Shown piece by piece: positions 52,152-61,892 of a stretch of DNA of 64,000 bases. This stretch comes from Micromonospora rubida (GTDB lineage: Bacteria; Actinomycetota; Actinomycetes; Mycobacteriales; Micromonosporaceae). Each line of letters opens with the position of its first letter. Positions within the stretch are counted from its first letter, which is position 1. Both the position numbers and the translations under genes were made by a program. Where the stretch lies: NCBI RefSeq assembly GCF_009908295.1, contig NZ_JAAALO010000005.1:419077-483076 (forward strand), written 5' to 3'. The notes beneath the pieces were generated by a model. The model worked only from the letters and a program-made list of their open reading frames with translations. It did no database searches and had not been told where the DNA came from.

Positions 52152-53308
52152 CAGCGAGCCTCCTGTGTCTGACCGGCGGCGCCGTTGCCCAGCCACCGCC
52201 GTAGGTGTGCGCCGAGACCCCACTCGGTGAGCACGGCCTCGGTGTCCGCGCCCGGCACCGGCGGGCTGCCGCCGATCGCCCCCGGCGTCTGCGACAGGCG
52301 GGGCGCCACCGCGGGCTGCCGAACGCCGAAGTGCTCCTCGAACGTCGCGCGCGCCACCAGGTGCGGATGGCGCTGCGCCTCGGCGAGCGACAGCACCGGT
52401 GCCACGCAGGCGTCGGTGCCCTCGAAGAGGGTGGTCCACTCGTCGCGGGTGCGGCCGGCGAAGACCTCCGCGAAGCGCGCGCGGAGCACCGGCCATCCGG
52501 CGACGTCGTGCTGGGCGGGCAGGTCCGCGTCGGCCAGCCCGAGCAGCCGCAGCAGCTCGGCGTAGAACTGGGGTTCCAGTGCTCCGACCGCCAGGTGTCC
52601 GCCGTCGGCGGTCGGGTAGACGTCGTAGAACGGCGCCCCGCCGTCGAGCAGGTTGCGGCCCCGCTCGGGTTGCCAGGCGCCGCCGGCGAGGAGGCCGGCG
52701 AACATCGTGGTGAGGTGGGCCGCGCCGTCGACGATGGCGGCGTCGACGACCTGCCCTCGGCCGGTGGTGCGGGCCACGTGCAGCGCCGCCAGGCAGCCGA
52801 CGACGAGGTAGAGCGCGCCACCACCGAAGTCACCGACGAGGTTGAGCGGGATCTGCGGCGGCCCGCCCGGGCGGCCGATCGGGTGGAGTGCCCCGGCGAC
52901 GGCGATGTAGTCGATGTCGTGACCGGCAACGGGTGCCAATGGCCCGTGCTGTCCCCAGCCGGTCATCCGTCCGTAGACGAGGCCCGGGTTGCGCTCCAGC
53001 GCGGCCTCCGGCCCGATGCCGAGCCGTTCGGCCACCCCGGGGCGCCAGCCCTCGATCACGATCGCGGCGCGATCGGCCAGCCCCAGGACCACCTCGGCCC
53101 CGTCGGGATGCTTGAGGTCCACGACGACCGACCGCTTGCCCCGGTTGAGCAGGTCCCGCCTCGGGTCGCCAACCGACAGCGCGCCCGGCTCCGGTCGGTC
53201 GACCCGGACGACGTCGGCCCCCAGGTCGGCCAGCAGCATCGCCGCGAACGGGCCTGGGCCGATCCCGGCGAGTTCCAGGACCCGGACCCCGGCGAGCGGG
53301 CCGCTCAT
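52151..53308 (-). CDS. CaiB/BaiF-family protein, probably alpha-methylacyl-CoA racemase
   Basis: The 385-residue protein matches the racemase branch: LAGVRVLELAGIGPGPFAAMLLADLGADVV, given here only in outline, with GHDIDYIAVAGALHPIG supplying the His and LNLVGDFGGGALYLVVG supplying the Asp of the Mycobacterium racemase active site. A later ALEPQFYAELL supplies the Glu. Type III CoA-transferases of this family lack that His. It would interconvert 2R/2S-methylacyl-CoA, which points to methyl-branched substrates. It overlaps both neighbours by ATGA/TGATG. Confidence 0.87.
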   Translation of the reverse strand: MSGPLAGVRVLELAGIGPGPFAAMLLADLGADVVRVDRPEPGALSVGDPRRDLLNRGKRSVVVDLKHPDGAEVVLGLADRAAIVIEGWRPGVAERLGIGPEAALERNPGLVYGRMTGWGQHGPLAPVAGHDIDYIAVAGALHPIGRPGGPPQIPLNLVGDFGGGALYLVVGCLAALHVARTTGRGQVVDAAIVDGAAHLTTMFAGLLAGGAWQPERGRNLLDGGAPFYDVYPTADGGHLAVGALEPQFYAELLRLLGLADADLPAQHDVAGWPVLRARFAEVFAGRTRDEWTTLFEGTDACVAPVLSLAEAQRHPHLVARATFEEHFGVRQPAVAPRLSQTPGAIGGSPPVPGADTEAVLTEWGLGAHLRRWLGNGAAGQTQEAR

Positions 53309-54126
53309 GCGCCGGCCCGTGCCGCGAAGCGGGGAGCACGCCCCTGGACCCGGCTGGCGAGGGCCTCACCGAAGTCGGCCCCGGCGAGGGATGCGGCCAT
53401 GAGCCGGCCGGCGTCGGCGGCCGCCTGGGCCGCCCCGGTCTCCAGGCCCGACCACACCTGCCGCCGGATCACCGCCATCGACGCCGGGGAGCAGTGCGCG
53501 GCAAGATCGGCGGCATAGGCCTGCGCCTCGGCAAGCACCTCGTCGCGTGGGAGCACTCGCTGTACCAGCCCGATCCGGAACGCCTCCGCCGCGTCGATCT
53601 TGCGGCCGGACACCAGCAGATCCAGCGCGTTGCCCACGCCGACCAGCCGGGGCAGCAGCCAGGCGCTGCCGTACTCGGCGATGAGGCCGAGCCGGCTGAA
53701 CGCGGCGGACAGGCGTGCCGGCGCCGCCAGGAAGCGCACGTCCGCATAGAGCGCGTGGACCAGGCCGAGGCCGGCGGCGCCGCCGTTGACCGCGGCGACG
53801 ATCGGCGTCCCCAGCGTCATCGGCAGATGTGGCACGAAGCCGAACTCGTCCACCAGCCGGTTGCGGTGACGCTCGTCGAGGAGCGCCTCCAGCGCCTCCG
53901 GGTCGGCGCCCGCGCAGAACCAGTCGCCGGCGCCGGTCACCACGATCGCCCGCACCTGCGGATCCGCGTCGGCGGCCAGCAGCGCCGCGTAGTAGTCGCG
54001 GAACATGTCCAGCGTCATCGCGTTCCGCTGGTCGGGCCGGTCGAACCAGATCGTGCGGACTCCGGCGCGGGTGGCGGCCCGTAGCCCACAGCCGGCCGGT
54101 TCGGTCTCAAGCACGGACATGCCCAT
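53305..54126 (-). CDS. Enoyl-CoA hydratase/isomerase family protein
   Basis: The ATG at 54126, with GGAGAG 8 bases upstream, gives 273 residues. The crotonase landmarks are FDRPDQRNAMTLDMF, GDWFCAGADPEALE and VNGGAAGLGLVHALYADVRF, followed by AAFSRLGLIAEYGSAWLLPR. It is the first gene of the leftward unit and is divergent from the GntR regulator. The motif-bearing region 54148-54167 lies directly upstream. Confidence 0.9.
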   Translation of the reverse strand: MGMSVLETEPAGCGLRAATRAGVRTIWFDRPDQRNAMTLDMFRDYYAALLAADADPQVRAIVVTGAGDWFCAGADPEALEALLDERHRNRLVDEFGFVPHLPMTLGTPIVAAVNGGAAGLGLVHALYADVRFLAAPARLSAAFSRLGLIAEYGSAWLLPRLVGVGNALDLLVSGRKIDAAEAFRIGLVQRVLPRDEVLAEAQAYAADLAAHCSPASMAVIRRQVWSGLETGAAQAAADAGRLMAASLAGADFGEALASRVQGRAPRFAARAGA

Positions 54127-54147
54127 CGACCCATCTCTCCAAAGATT

Positions 54148-54167
54148 TGACATTTGATAGTCTGACC
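54148..54167. promoter_or_regulatory. Probable GntR operator, site 1
   Basis: TGACATTTGATAGTCTGACC lies between the hydratase and GntR genes. Its TGACATTTGATA and GATAGTCT parts recur in the other divergent region at 56355. The TTGACA hexamer could be a -35 element. Confidence 0.6.
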
Positions 54168-54170
54168 TGT

Positions 54171-54851
54171 GTGGCGGAGCGGAGCAAGGTCGAAGGCGTT
54201 TCTCATCCTCAGTTGTCAGAGACGGTGGCAAACCTGCTGCGCGACCGGATCATGTCCGGCCAGCTGCGCCCCGGTGACCGGATCCGGCTCGAGGAGGTCG
54301 CCCAGGAGACCGGGCTGAGCATCACGCCGGTGCGCGAGGCCCTGTTGATGCTGCGCTCGGAGGACATGGTCGAGCTGCAGCCACGTCGCGGCCACGTGGT
54401 CGCGCCGCTGTTCCGGCAGGACATCATGGACGTGTTCGGCCTGCAGGGCGACATCGCCGGAGAACTCGCCGCCCGGGTTGCCGTCAGCATCACGCCGGCC
54501 CATCTCGACGACCTGCGGCAGCAGCACGAGCGGCTGCGCCGGGCCGTCCAGGCCAGGCAGACCAGCCGGGTCGAGCAGCTCGAGTTCGAGTTCCACCGCA
54601 GCATCAACCGGCTGGCTGACGCGCGCAAGCTGTCCTGGCTGCTGCGGACAGCGACGCGCTACACCCCGTCGCGGTTCTACGCGGCCGACCCGGAGTGGCG
54701 GGCGAGCATGATCGCCGATCACGAGGCCCTGCTCGTCGCGCTCGAGGCACACGACCCGGTCACCATCCGGCCGATCATGGCCCGCCACTTCACCGACGGC
54801 GCCGAACGGTTGGTCAAGCATCTCGATGGTCTGGGAGTGTGGAGCGGGTGA
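54171..54851 (+). CDS. GntR-family regulator (FCD type)
   Basis: The GTG at 54171 (VAERSKVEGVSHPQLSETV) gives 226 residues. The winged helix reads MSGQLRPGDRIRLEEVAQET then GLSITPVREALLMLRSEDMV, classic for the FadR subfamily. The C-terminal all-helical FCD domain contains FEFHRSINRLADARKL and a late HFTDGAERLVKH. The metal/acid-binding His pattern is partly visible. It sits between two divergent promoters sharing a motif and probably controls both catabolic units. Its stop is 1 base from the convergent aldehyde dehydrogenase stop. Confidence 0.92.
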   Translation: MAERSKVEGVSHPQLSETVANLLRDRIMSGQLRPGDRIRLEEVAQETGLSITPVREALLMLRSEDMVELQPRRGHVVAPLFRQDIMDVFGLQGDIAGELAARVAVSITPAHLDDLRQQHERLRRAVQARQTSRVEQLEFEFHRSINRLADARKLSWLLRTATRYTPSRFYAADPEWRASMIADHEALLVALEAHDPVTIRPIMARHFTDGAERLVKHLDGLGVWSG

Positions 54852-54852
54852 G

Positions 54853-56343
54853 TCACCGGCGACCATGACGCCACTTGAACATCGCCAGCGAGGCCCGCAT
54901 GGCGGAAGCGGCCGGCTGCAACGTCAGCACATCGATCGGCGGCCGGAACCGCTGCCAGGTGACCGACCGGGGCCGACTGAACTCGCGCAGGCCGTCCGCG
55001 CCGTGGACCCGCCCGAAGCCGGAGTCGCCGACGCCGCCGAAGGGCAGTGACGGCACGCCGGCGTACCCGAGCACCGAGTTGACCGACACCGCACCCGCCC
55101 GCAGCCGTGCGGCGAGCGCCAGTCCGTGGCGGCGATGTCGCGTGAAGATCGAGCCGGAGAGCCCGTAGTTGCTCGCGTTCGTCCGGTGCAGCGCCTCGTC
55201 GACGTCGGCCACCGGGTTGACCACCAGCACCGGACCGAACGTCTCCTCGGTGACCGCGACGCTGTCCTCGGGGACGTCGGCCAGCAGAACCGGCTCGACG
55301 AACGGAGGCCGCACCGAACTCGCGTCACCGACCACCACCCGGGCACCCCGGTCGATCGCGTCGGCGATGTGGCTCAGCACGATACCGGGCTGAGCCGGCG
55401 TGCTCATCGGCCCGTAGGCCGCATCCGGCTCGGCACCCGGCCGGACCTGCCGCACCAGCTCGGCCAGCTTGGCCACGAACGACTCGTACACGGCCTGCTC
55501 GACGTAGATGCGCTCGACTCCGGCGCACGTCTGCCCGGCGTTGCCCAGGCCGCCGAACACGGCGGCCCGGGCGGCCGCGTCGAGGTCGGCATCGGCCGTG
55601 ACGATGAGCGCGTCCTTGCCGCCACCCTCGATCACGACGGGGATCAGGCGCTCGGCGCAGGCGGCCATGACCGCACGCCCCGTCGCGGCCGATCCGGTGA
55701 ACGCGATCTTGTCGACCGCCGCGCGACACAGCGCGGCCCCGGTCGTGCCGTCACCGGTGACGACCTGCAGGACCGGCCGATCGGGAAGCAGCTCACTCCA
55801 GCGCTGCGCCAGCCAGACACCGACGCCGGGGGTGAACTCGCTGGGTTTGAACACCACCGCGTTGCCGGCGGCCAGCGCGTGCGAGATCGCCCCCATCGGC
55901 GTGTAGACCGGGTAGTTCCAGGGCCCGATCACGCCGACGACGCCGTACGGCACGTACTCCACCGAGCTGGCCTGGTTGAAGGCGAGCAGGCCGGAGGAGA
56001 CCGCCCGCCGCTTCAGCACCCGCCGGGCGTGCCGGGCGGCCCAGTCCAGGTGTTCGACGGCGAGCATCACCTCCAGTTGGGCCCCCGCGATCGACTTGCC
56101 GGTCTCGCTGCGGATGAGCTCGGCCAACTCGTCGATGCGGCTCGCGACGAGTGCCTTGTAGGCGAGCAGATGACGCCGTCGTTGCCGGGCGTCCAGGGCG
56201 ACCCACCAGCCGGCCGCGTCGCGCGCCTGCCGGACGGCGGCGTGCACTGCGGCCTCGTCGGCGAGGTCGTAGTCGCTGCGGGACTCGCCGGTTATCGGGT
56301 CTACGACGTGGAGCCGGCGAGGTTGCTCGACGAGAGACGTCAT
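54853..56343 (-). CDS. Aldehyde dehydrogenase
   Basis: The ATG at 56343, with AGGAGG 7 bases upstream, gives 496 residues. It shows VIGPWNYPVYTPMGAI, KPSEFTP, FTGSAATGRAVMAAC, the general-base region VVIEGGGKDALIV and the nucleophile in GNAGQTCAGVERIYVE. The end, LPFGGVGDSGFGRVHGADGL, is typical of coniferyl/long-chain aldehyde dehydrogenases. It oxidises an aldehyde to the acid with NAD(P). Together with the GMC oxidase nearby it would convert an alcohol to an acid. Confidence 0.95.
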   Translation of the reverse strand: MTSLVEQPRRLHVVDPITGESRSDYDLADEAAVHAAVRQARDAAGWWVALDARQRRRHLLAYKALVASRIDELAELIRSETGKSIAGAQLEVMLAVEHLDWAARHARRVLKRRAVSSGLLAFNQASSVEYVPYGVVGVIGPWNYPVYTPMGAISHALAAGNAVVFKPSEFTPGVGVWLAQRWSELLPDRPVLQVVTGDGTTGAALCRAAVDKIAFTGSAATGRAVMAACAERLIPVVIEGGGKDALIVTADADLDAAARAAVFGGLGNAGQTCAGVERIYVEQAVYESFVAKLAELVRQVRPGAEPDAAYGPMSTPAQPGIVLSHIADAIDRGARVVVGDASSVRPPFVEPVLLADVPEDSVAVTEETFGPVLVVNPVADVDEALHRTNASNYGLSGSIFTRHRRHGLALAARLRAGAVSVNSVLGYAGVPSLPFGGVGDSGFGRVHGADGLREFSRPRSVTWQRFRPPIDVLTLQPAASAMRASLAMFKWRHGRR

Positions 56344-56354
56344 CGGAAGCCTCC

Positions 56355-56382
56355 TGACATTTGATATTCGATAGTCTAGCCT
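56355..56382. promoter_or_regulatory. Probable GntR operator, site 2
   Basis: TGACATTTGATA (56355-56366) is followed by TTC and GATAGTCT (56370-56377) between the divergent aldehyde dehydrogenase and acyl-CoA dehydrogenase genes. Compared with site 1 it has a 7-base insertion that duplicates the GATA part. Confidence 0.6.
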
Positions 56383-56417
56383 TGTTGTCAATCCCTTTGC
56401 GACACTGGAGGTCAGCT

Positions 56418-57569
56418 GTGGAATGGAGTGACGAGCAACGTTCGCTTGTCGCGGCGGTGCAGGACTTCTGCCGCCGCGAGGCCGGAACCCGTGAGCAGCG
56501 GCAGAAACTCACCGACGGCGGGCGGGAGACCCACAGCCCGGAGTTGTACCGCAAGATGGCCGACCTCGGCTGGCTGGGCCTGTCGTTGCCGGAGGAGTTC
56601 GGCGGCGGCGGCGCGGGCATGGTGGAGCTGTGCCTCTTCCTGGAGGAGACCGCCAGGGCGATGGCGCCGATCGGCGGCTTCACCACGTCGATCATCGTCG
56701 CGGCCACCTACGAGCGGTTCGGTTCGGCGGAGCAGAAGAAGCTCATCCTCGGCGGGGTGGCCCGGGGCGTCATCGAGGCGGTCGCGATGTCCGAGCCCGA
56801 GGCCGGCTCGGACGTGGCCAACCTGAGCTGCCGCGCCGAGCGCCGGGACGACGGGTTCGTCATCAATGGCCAGAAGACCTGGTGCTCCAACGCCCATCTC
56901 GCCGAGCGCATCCTGCTGGTCGCCCGCACGTCGGGTCGGGCCGGCGACCACAACGGCCTGACCATGTTCCTGGTCCCCGCCACGACGCCCGGACTGACCA
57001 TCTCCGGCATCGAGACCATGGGCGGCCGCGAGGTCAACGACCTCTACTTCACCGACTGCGTGCTGCCCGCCGACGCCGTGGTCGGCCAGATCGACCACGG
57101 CTGGCGGCAACTGATGGCCGGGCTCAACATGGAGCGGCTGATCCTCGCCAGCCTGATGCTCGGCACCGCCCAGCGAGCCTTCGACGACGTCGTGGACTAC
57201 GTGCGGAACCGGCGTCAGTTCCGCCGACCGATCGGGTCCTTCCAGGTGATCCGGCACCGCCTCGCCGACCTGGCCACCGAAATCGAGTGCGCTCGGCTAC
57301 TGGTCTACGACACCGCCGCCCAGGTCGACCGCGCTCCGGACACGGTGCTGCCCCGGGAGAGCTCGATGGCCAAACTCAAGGCCACCGAGACCGCCCGCCG
57401 CGTCGCCCTCGACGCGATGCAGATGATGGGCGGCTACGGGTACGCGACCGAGTTCGACATGGAGCGCCTGGTCCGATCCTCGATCGTGTCCACCGTCTAC
57501 GGCGGCACCAGCGAGATCCAGCGCGAGATCATCGCGAAGACCTACGGACTGTCCGACCAGTTGCAGTGA
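56418..57569 (+). CDS. Acyl-CoA dehydrogenase
   Basis: The GTG at 56418, with GGAGG 6 bases upstream, gives 383 residues. Landmarks are VAMSEPEAGSDVANLSC, NGQKTWCSNAHLAERILLVA, RRQFRRPIGSFQVIRHRLAD and a final VYGGTSEIQREIIAKTYGL. As in the other dehydrogenases here, the medium-chain Glu position is Gly. It is divergent from the aldehyde dehydrogenase gene and shares its control region. Confidence 0.94.
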   Translation: MEWSDEQRSLVAAVQDFCRREAGTREQRQKLTDGGRETHSPELYRKMADLGWLGLSLPEEFGGGGAGMVELCLFLEETARAMAPIGGFTTSIIVAATYERFGSAEQKKLILGGVARGVIEAVAMSEPEAGSDVANLSCRAERRDDGFVINGQKTWCSNAHLAERILLVARTSGRAGDHNGLTMFLVPATTPGLTISGIETMGGREVNDLYFTDCVLPADAVVGQIDHGWRQLMAGLNMERLILASLMLGTAQRAFDDVVDYVRNRRQFRRPIGSFQVIRHRLADLATEIECARLLVYDTAAQVDRAPDTVLPRESSMAKLKATETARRVALDAMQMMGGYGYATEFDMERLVRSSIVSTVYGGTSEIQREIIAKTYGLSDQLQ

Positions 57570-57606
57570 CGCGCTGCGGGCGACCAGGTTCGCCGCCTGG
57601 ACGCCC

Positions 57607-57640
57607 CGGCCGGCGAGTGCTGTCACGCACTCGCCGGCCG
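57607..57640 (+). terminator. Terminator-like hairpin
   Basis: Fourteen perfectly paired bases (CGGCCGGCGAGTGC, 57607-57620, with 57627-57640) enclose a 6-base loop 38 bases past the acyl-CoA dehydrogenase stop. There is no U tract. Confidence 0.6.
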
Positions 57641-57782
57641 CACCGTTCTGCCAGCGGAATCCGCCCGCCCGGTCCGCTGTCGAAGCTCGCCGGCCGGCGC
57701 GGCATCGCCGAGACCTGCTTCGGCACCACCACCACGCCCGGCCCAGACCAGGCGTGACCCCGCGCACCTGAACGGAGAGACC

Positions 57783-59729
57783 ATGGAACTGTCCGCCAAG
57801 CAGCGCGCCGCCCTGGAAGGCATCTGCGACACGTTCGCACCCGGGGACGGGGCCGACCTCCCGTCGGCCAGTCAACTCGGCGCAGTCGAGATCATGGCCG
57901 CGATGGTCCTGCAGAACCCTCGCGCCGCCGAGGTCGAGCAGTTCCTCCGGCTGCTGGATCTGTGGGACTCCCCCGCCACCCAGCTGATCCTCGGCGGAGG
58001 CGCGCGGCGGTTCTCCCGGCAGACCCAGCAGCGTCGCGAGCAGACGCTGCGTGCCCTGGCCGATTCGGGTATCACCCGTAAACGGGCGCTCTTCCAGGCA
58101 CTCAAGGGCGCCGCCACCCTGTCCTACTACATGGCCCCCGGGCCGACCGGTCATTCGCCGCTGTGGCACGCCATCGGCTACCCCGGCCCGCTCGGCACCA
58201 GGACCGACGCCCCCGAACCCGTACTGGCTCCGATCCGCCCGGCTGAGCCGACCACCCTGGGCTGCGACGTCGTCGTCGTCGGGTCGGGTGCCGGCGGCGG
58301 CACCGCCGCGGCCGTCCTCGCCGAACGAGGCCTGGACGTGATCGTCGTGGAGAAGGGCGGGTACTACGACGACAAGGACTTCGACGGCGGGGAACTGGCC
58401 GGGCTGTCGCGGCTCTACGCCCCGGGCCCCTCGGCCACCGCGGAGGGCCAGCTCAGCATCCTTCAGGGACAGTGCCTCGGCGGCGGCACCGTCGTCAACT
58501 ACACCACGTCGTTCCGCACCCCGCCGCGCGTGCGCGCGGAGTGGGCCGCGCTGGGCGTGCCGCAGTTCGCCACCGACGAGTACGACCGTTGCCTCGACGC
58601 GGTGTGGTCCCGGCTCGGCGTCAACCGCGACCACGGCCGGATCTCGTCCCGTGACGCGCTCATGGAGCGCGGACTGACCACGCTCGGCTGGCACGTCGAC
58701 GAAATGCCGCGCAACGTGGACGGCTGCGACACCGGCATCGAGTGCGGACGGTGCGGCCTGGGCTGCCGCATCGGCGCCAAGCAGTCCGCGACCAAGACCT
58801 GGCTCGTCGACGCCCAGCGGGCAGGCGCACGGCTCGTCGTCGGCGTTGACGTCCGCACCGTCACCGTCAAGGCCGGCAGGGCGACCGGGGTCGCCGGCCA
58901 CACCGCCGACGGCCACCCGGTGACCATTCGCGCCCGCGCCGTGGTCGCCGCCGCCGGCAGCGTGCAGACGCCGGCCCTGCTACACCGCTCCGGCCTCACC
59001 AATCCGAACATCGGCCGGCACCTGCATCTGCACCCGGCCACCGGTGTCTGGGGCGTGTTCGCCGAGGAGGTCCGACCGTGGGAGGGCGGGATGCAGACCC
59101 GGTACTCCACCGAACACGCCGATCTCGACGGCCGCGGCTACGGCGTCATCTACGAGACCGCCGCCACCAACCCGGCCACCGCCGTGTCGTTCATGAGCTG
59201 GACGGGAGCCCGGACCCACCTGGACCAGATGCGATCGCTGCCAAACCTCAGCGGGGTCGGCATCATCACCCGCGACCGCGACAGCGGACACGTCAAGGTC
59301 GGCAGCGACGGCGAGCCGGTGGTGCACTACCGCATCTCCGCCTACGACGCCGCCCACATGCGGGCCGGGATCGCCGGCGCCGCCCGTATCGTCGAGGCGG
59401 CCGGCGCCCGCAAGCTCTTCTCCGGACATCAGCGCGGCAGGATCTGGGAACGCGGCACGGGCTCCATCGACGACTTCATCCGGTACACGGACACCCTGGG
59501 GACCGCGCCCGGCCAGATCGCCATGGCCGCCCTGCACATCATGGGCGCGGCCCGCATGGGCGGCAGCAGGGCCACCTCGGTCGCCGGACCCGACGGCGCC
59601 ACGTGGGAGGTCCCGAACCTGGTCCTCGCCGACGCGTCCACCTTCCCGACGTCGTTGGGCGTCAACCCGATGATCTCCGTCGAGGCCATCGCGTACATGA
59701 ACGCCCAACGCCTCGCCGCCGGACTCTGA
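57783..59729 (+). CDS. GMC-type alcohol oxidase/dehydrogenase (long-chain fatty alcohol oxidase-like)
   Basis: The 648-residue protein has an N-terminal helical region (about 1-125) like that of fatty-alcohol oxidases. The FAD-binding GMC core begins with VVVVGSGAGGGTAAAVLAERG near residue 160. It then has GQCLGGGTVVNYTTSF, a cysteine-rich insertion CGRCGLGCRIGAKQSATKTW and a C-terminal HIMGAARMGG with LGVNPMISVEAIAYMN. It would oxidise an alcohol to an aldehyde, the step before the aldehyde dehydrogenase. GGAGAG precedes the ATG. It converges with fadB, 5 bases apart. Confidence 0.9.
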   Translation: MELSAKQRAALEGICDTFAPGDGADLPSASQLGAVEIMAAMVLQNPRAAEVEQFLRLLDLWDSPATQLILGGGARRFSRQTQQRREQTLRALADSGITRKRALFQALKGAATLSYYMAPGPTGHSPLWHAIGYPGPLGTRTDAPEPVLAPIRPAEPTTLGCDVVVVGSGAGGGTAAAVLAERGLDVIVVEKGGYYDDKDFDGGELAGLSRLYAPGPSATAEGQLSILQGQCLGGGTVVNYTTSFRTPPRVRAEWAALGVPQFATDEYDRCLDAVWSRLGVNRDHGRISSRDALMERGLTTLGWHVDEMPRNVDGCDTGIECGRCGLGCRIGAKQSATKTWLVDAQRAGARLVVGVDVRTVTVKAGRATGVAGHTADGHPVTIRARAVVAAAGSVQTPALLHRSGLTNPNIGRHLHLHPATGVWGVFAEEVRPWEGGMQTRYSTEHADLDGRGYGVIYETAATNPATAVSFMSWTGARTHLDQMRSLPNLSGVGIITRDRDSGHVKVGSDGEPVVHYRISAYDAAHMRAGIAGAARIVEAAGARKLFSGHQRGRIWERGTGSIDDFIRYTDTLGTAPGQIAMAALHIMGAARMGGSRATSVAGPDGATWEVPNLVLADASTFPTSLGVNPMISVEAIAYMNAQRLAAGL

Positions 59730-59734
59730 CCGGT

Positions 59735-61882
59735 CTATTCGAACCGCTCACCCCGGTCAGCCATGGCCAACAGCAGCGGGGGCGGGATGAACCGGTCACC
59801 GTAGCGCTCCGCGAGCACCCGCGCGCGGGCGACGAAGCCCGGCAGACCGCCCTCGTACTGGTTGACGTACTGCAGGACGCCGCCGGTCCAGCTCGGGTAG
59901 CCGATGCCCAGGATCGAGCCGACGTTGGCGTCGACCACCGAGGTCAGCACGCCCTCTTCGAGGCACCGCACCGACTCGATCGCCTCGATGAAGAGCATTC
60001 GCTCCTTGAGGTCGTCGAAGGGCGTGTCGTGGTTCGTACCGCCGAAATCGTCCCGCAGGCCGGGCCAGAGCCCGACCCGCTTGCCCTCGTGGTAGTCGTA
60101 GAAGCCGGCGCCCCCCGAGCGCCCGGGCCGGCCGCGTTCGTCGATCATCCGGTCGATCACCGCGTCGGCGGCGTGCGGCTGCCAGGTGCCGCCGGCGGCA
60201 ACCGTCGCCGCAGCCGTCTCCTGCCGGATCTTTCGCGGCAGGGTGAGGGTGAGCTCGTCCATCAGCGCGAGGACCGGGGCAGGGTATCCGGCCTGGCTAC
60301 TGGCCTGCTCGATCGTGGCCGCCGGGACCCCCTCGGCCAGCATCGCCACGCCCTCGTTGGTGAACGTCCCGATGACCCGGCTGGTGAAGAAGCCACGGCT
60401 GTCGTTGACGACGATGGGCGTCTTGCGGAGCCGACGGACGATGCCCAGGGCCCGCTGCAGCGTGGCCTCGTCGGTGCGCGCGCCGCGAATCACCTCGACC
60501 AGCGGCATCTTGTCCACCGGCGAGAAGAAGTGCAGCCCGATGAACTCCTCCGGCCTGCTGACACCCTCGGCGAGCATGGTGATGGGCAGGGTGGAGGTGT
60601 TGGAGGCGATGAGCGCGTCCGGCGCGACCTGCTCGATCTCGGCGTACACCTTGTGCTTGAGCGCGGGGTCCTCGAAGACCGCCTCGATGGCGAGGCCGAC
60701 GCCGGCCAGGTCGGCGAGGTCCTCGGTCGCCTGGATCCGGGCCAGGATCCCGTCGCGCTCGTCCGGTGCGGACAGGCCCCGGGAGACGGCCCTGTCGAGC
60801 AGGCCGGCCGAGTAGGCCTTGCCCCGCAGCGCCCCCTCGATGGTCACGTCCTTGAGCACGACCTGCATCCCGGCGCGGGCGCACACGTAGGCGATGGCGG
60901 CGCCCATCATGCCCGCGCCGATGACAGCCACCCGCTGCACCGGCGGGTGGCCCGCACCGATGTCCCGCGAGCCGGCGGTCTGCACGTCGAAGAAGAGCGC
61001 TTTGATCATGTTTTTGGAGATCTGGCCGGTGGCCAGCTCGGTGAAGTACCGGCCCTCGATGGTGAAGGCGGTGTCCAGGTCGACCTGCGCACCCTCGACG
61101 GCGGCGGCGAGGATGTTGCGGGGGGCGGGATAGGGCGCGCCCTTGAGCTGCTTGCGCAGAGTGGCGGGCATGGCCGGCAGCTGGGCGGCGAGCGCCGGGT
61201 TGGCCGGGGTCCCGCCGGGCATCCGGTAGCCCTTGCGGTCGTAGGGCTGGGTCGCGTCGGGGTTGGCGGCGATCCAGGCGCGGGCGGCGTCCATCATGCC
61301 CACCTCATCGGCGGCGATCTCGTCGACCAACCCGTGCGCGAGTGCGTCCTGCGGTCGACGCCGCTGGCCGCGGAGCAGCCAGTTGACCAGCGCGTCGGCC
61401 ACGCCCAGCAGCCGGACGGTGCGCACGACGCCACCGCAGCCCGGCAGCAGGCCGAGGGTCACCTCGGGAAAGCCGATCTCGATGGCCGGGTTGTCGAGCA
61501 CGATGCGGTGGTGGCAGGCCAGGGCGAGCTCCAGCCCGCCACCGAGGGCCGATCCGTTGATGGCGGCCACGACCGGACGGCCGAGTGTCTCCAACCGGCG
61601 CACCGCGTTTTTGAGCAGCCGGGTGTCGGCCTCGGAGGCCTCGGCGTCGGCGGGCGTCAGCCGGAGCAGGGCGTCCAGGTCGCCGCCGGCGAAGAACGTC
61701 TTCTTCGCCGAGGTGATGATCACGCCGGCGAGCTGGTCGCGTTCGGCCTCGAGCCGATCCACGGTCGCCGCGAGGCTCGCACCGAAGTCGTCGTTCATCA
61801 CATTCGCGGAACGCCCGGGGTGGTCGAGGGTGAGCAGGACGATGCCGTCGTCGCCGTGCTCCCACCGGATCGTGTTGACCAT
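59735..61882 (-). CDS. fadB: Fatty-acid oxidation complex alpha subunit (hydratase/3-hydroxyacyl-CoA dehydrogenase)
   Basis: From the ATG at 61882, with GAGGAG 7 bases upstream, the protein has 715 residues. The N-terminal crotonase domain (about 1-190) has FFAGGDLDALL and NGSALGGGLELALACHHRI. The NAD-binding domain begins RVAVIGAGMMGAAIAYVCAR near residue 325. The dehydrogenase His region is EFIGLHFFSPVDKMPLVEVI. It carries out the hydration and second oxidation steps of beta-oxidation. It follows the thiolase gene by 10 bases, so the two form an operon. Confidence 0.95.
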   Translation of the reverse strand: MVNTIRWEHGDDGIVLLTLDHPGRSANVMNDDFGASLAATVDRLEAERDQLAGVIITSAKKTFFAGGDLDALLRLTPADAEASEADTRLLKNAVRRLETLGRPVVAAINGSALGGGLELALACHHRIVLDNPAIEIGFPEVTLGLLPGCGGVVRTVRLLGVADALVNWLLRGQRRRPQDALAHGLVDEIAADEVGMMDAARAWIAANPDATQPYDRKGYRMPGGTPANPALAAQLPAMPATLRKQLKGAPYPAPRNILAAAVEGAQVDLDTAFTIEGRYFTELATGQISKNMIKALFFDVQTAGSRDIGAGHPPVQRVAVIGAGMMGAAIAYVCARAGMQVVLKDVTIEGALRGKAYSAGLLDRAVSRGLSAPDERDGILARIQATEDLADLAGVGLAIEAVFEDPALKHKVYAEIEQVAPDALIASNTSTLPITMLAEGVSRPEEFIGLHFFSPVDKMPLVEVIRGARTDEATLQRALGIVRRLRKTPIVVNDSRGFFTSRVIGTFTNEGVAMLAEGVPAATIEQASSQAGYPAPVLALMDELTLTLPRKIRQETAAATVAAGGTWQPHAADAVIDRMIDERGRPGRSGGAGFYDYHEGKRVGLWPGLRDDFGGTNHDTPFDDLKERMLFIEAIESVRCLEEGVLTSVVDANVGSILGIGYPSWTGGVLQYVNQYEGGLPGFVARARVLAERYGDRFIPPPLLLAMADRGERFE

Positions 61883-61892
61883 TCGTGACTCC

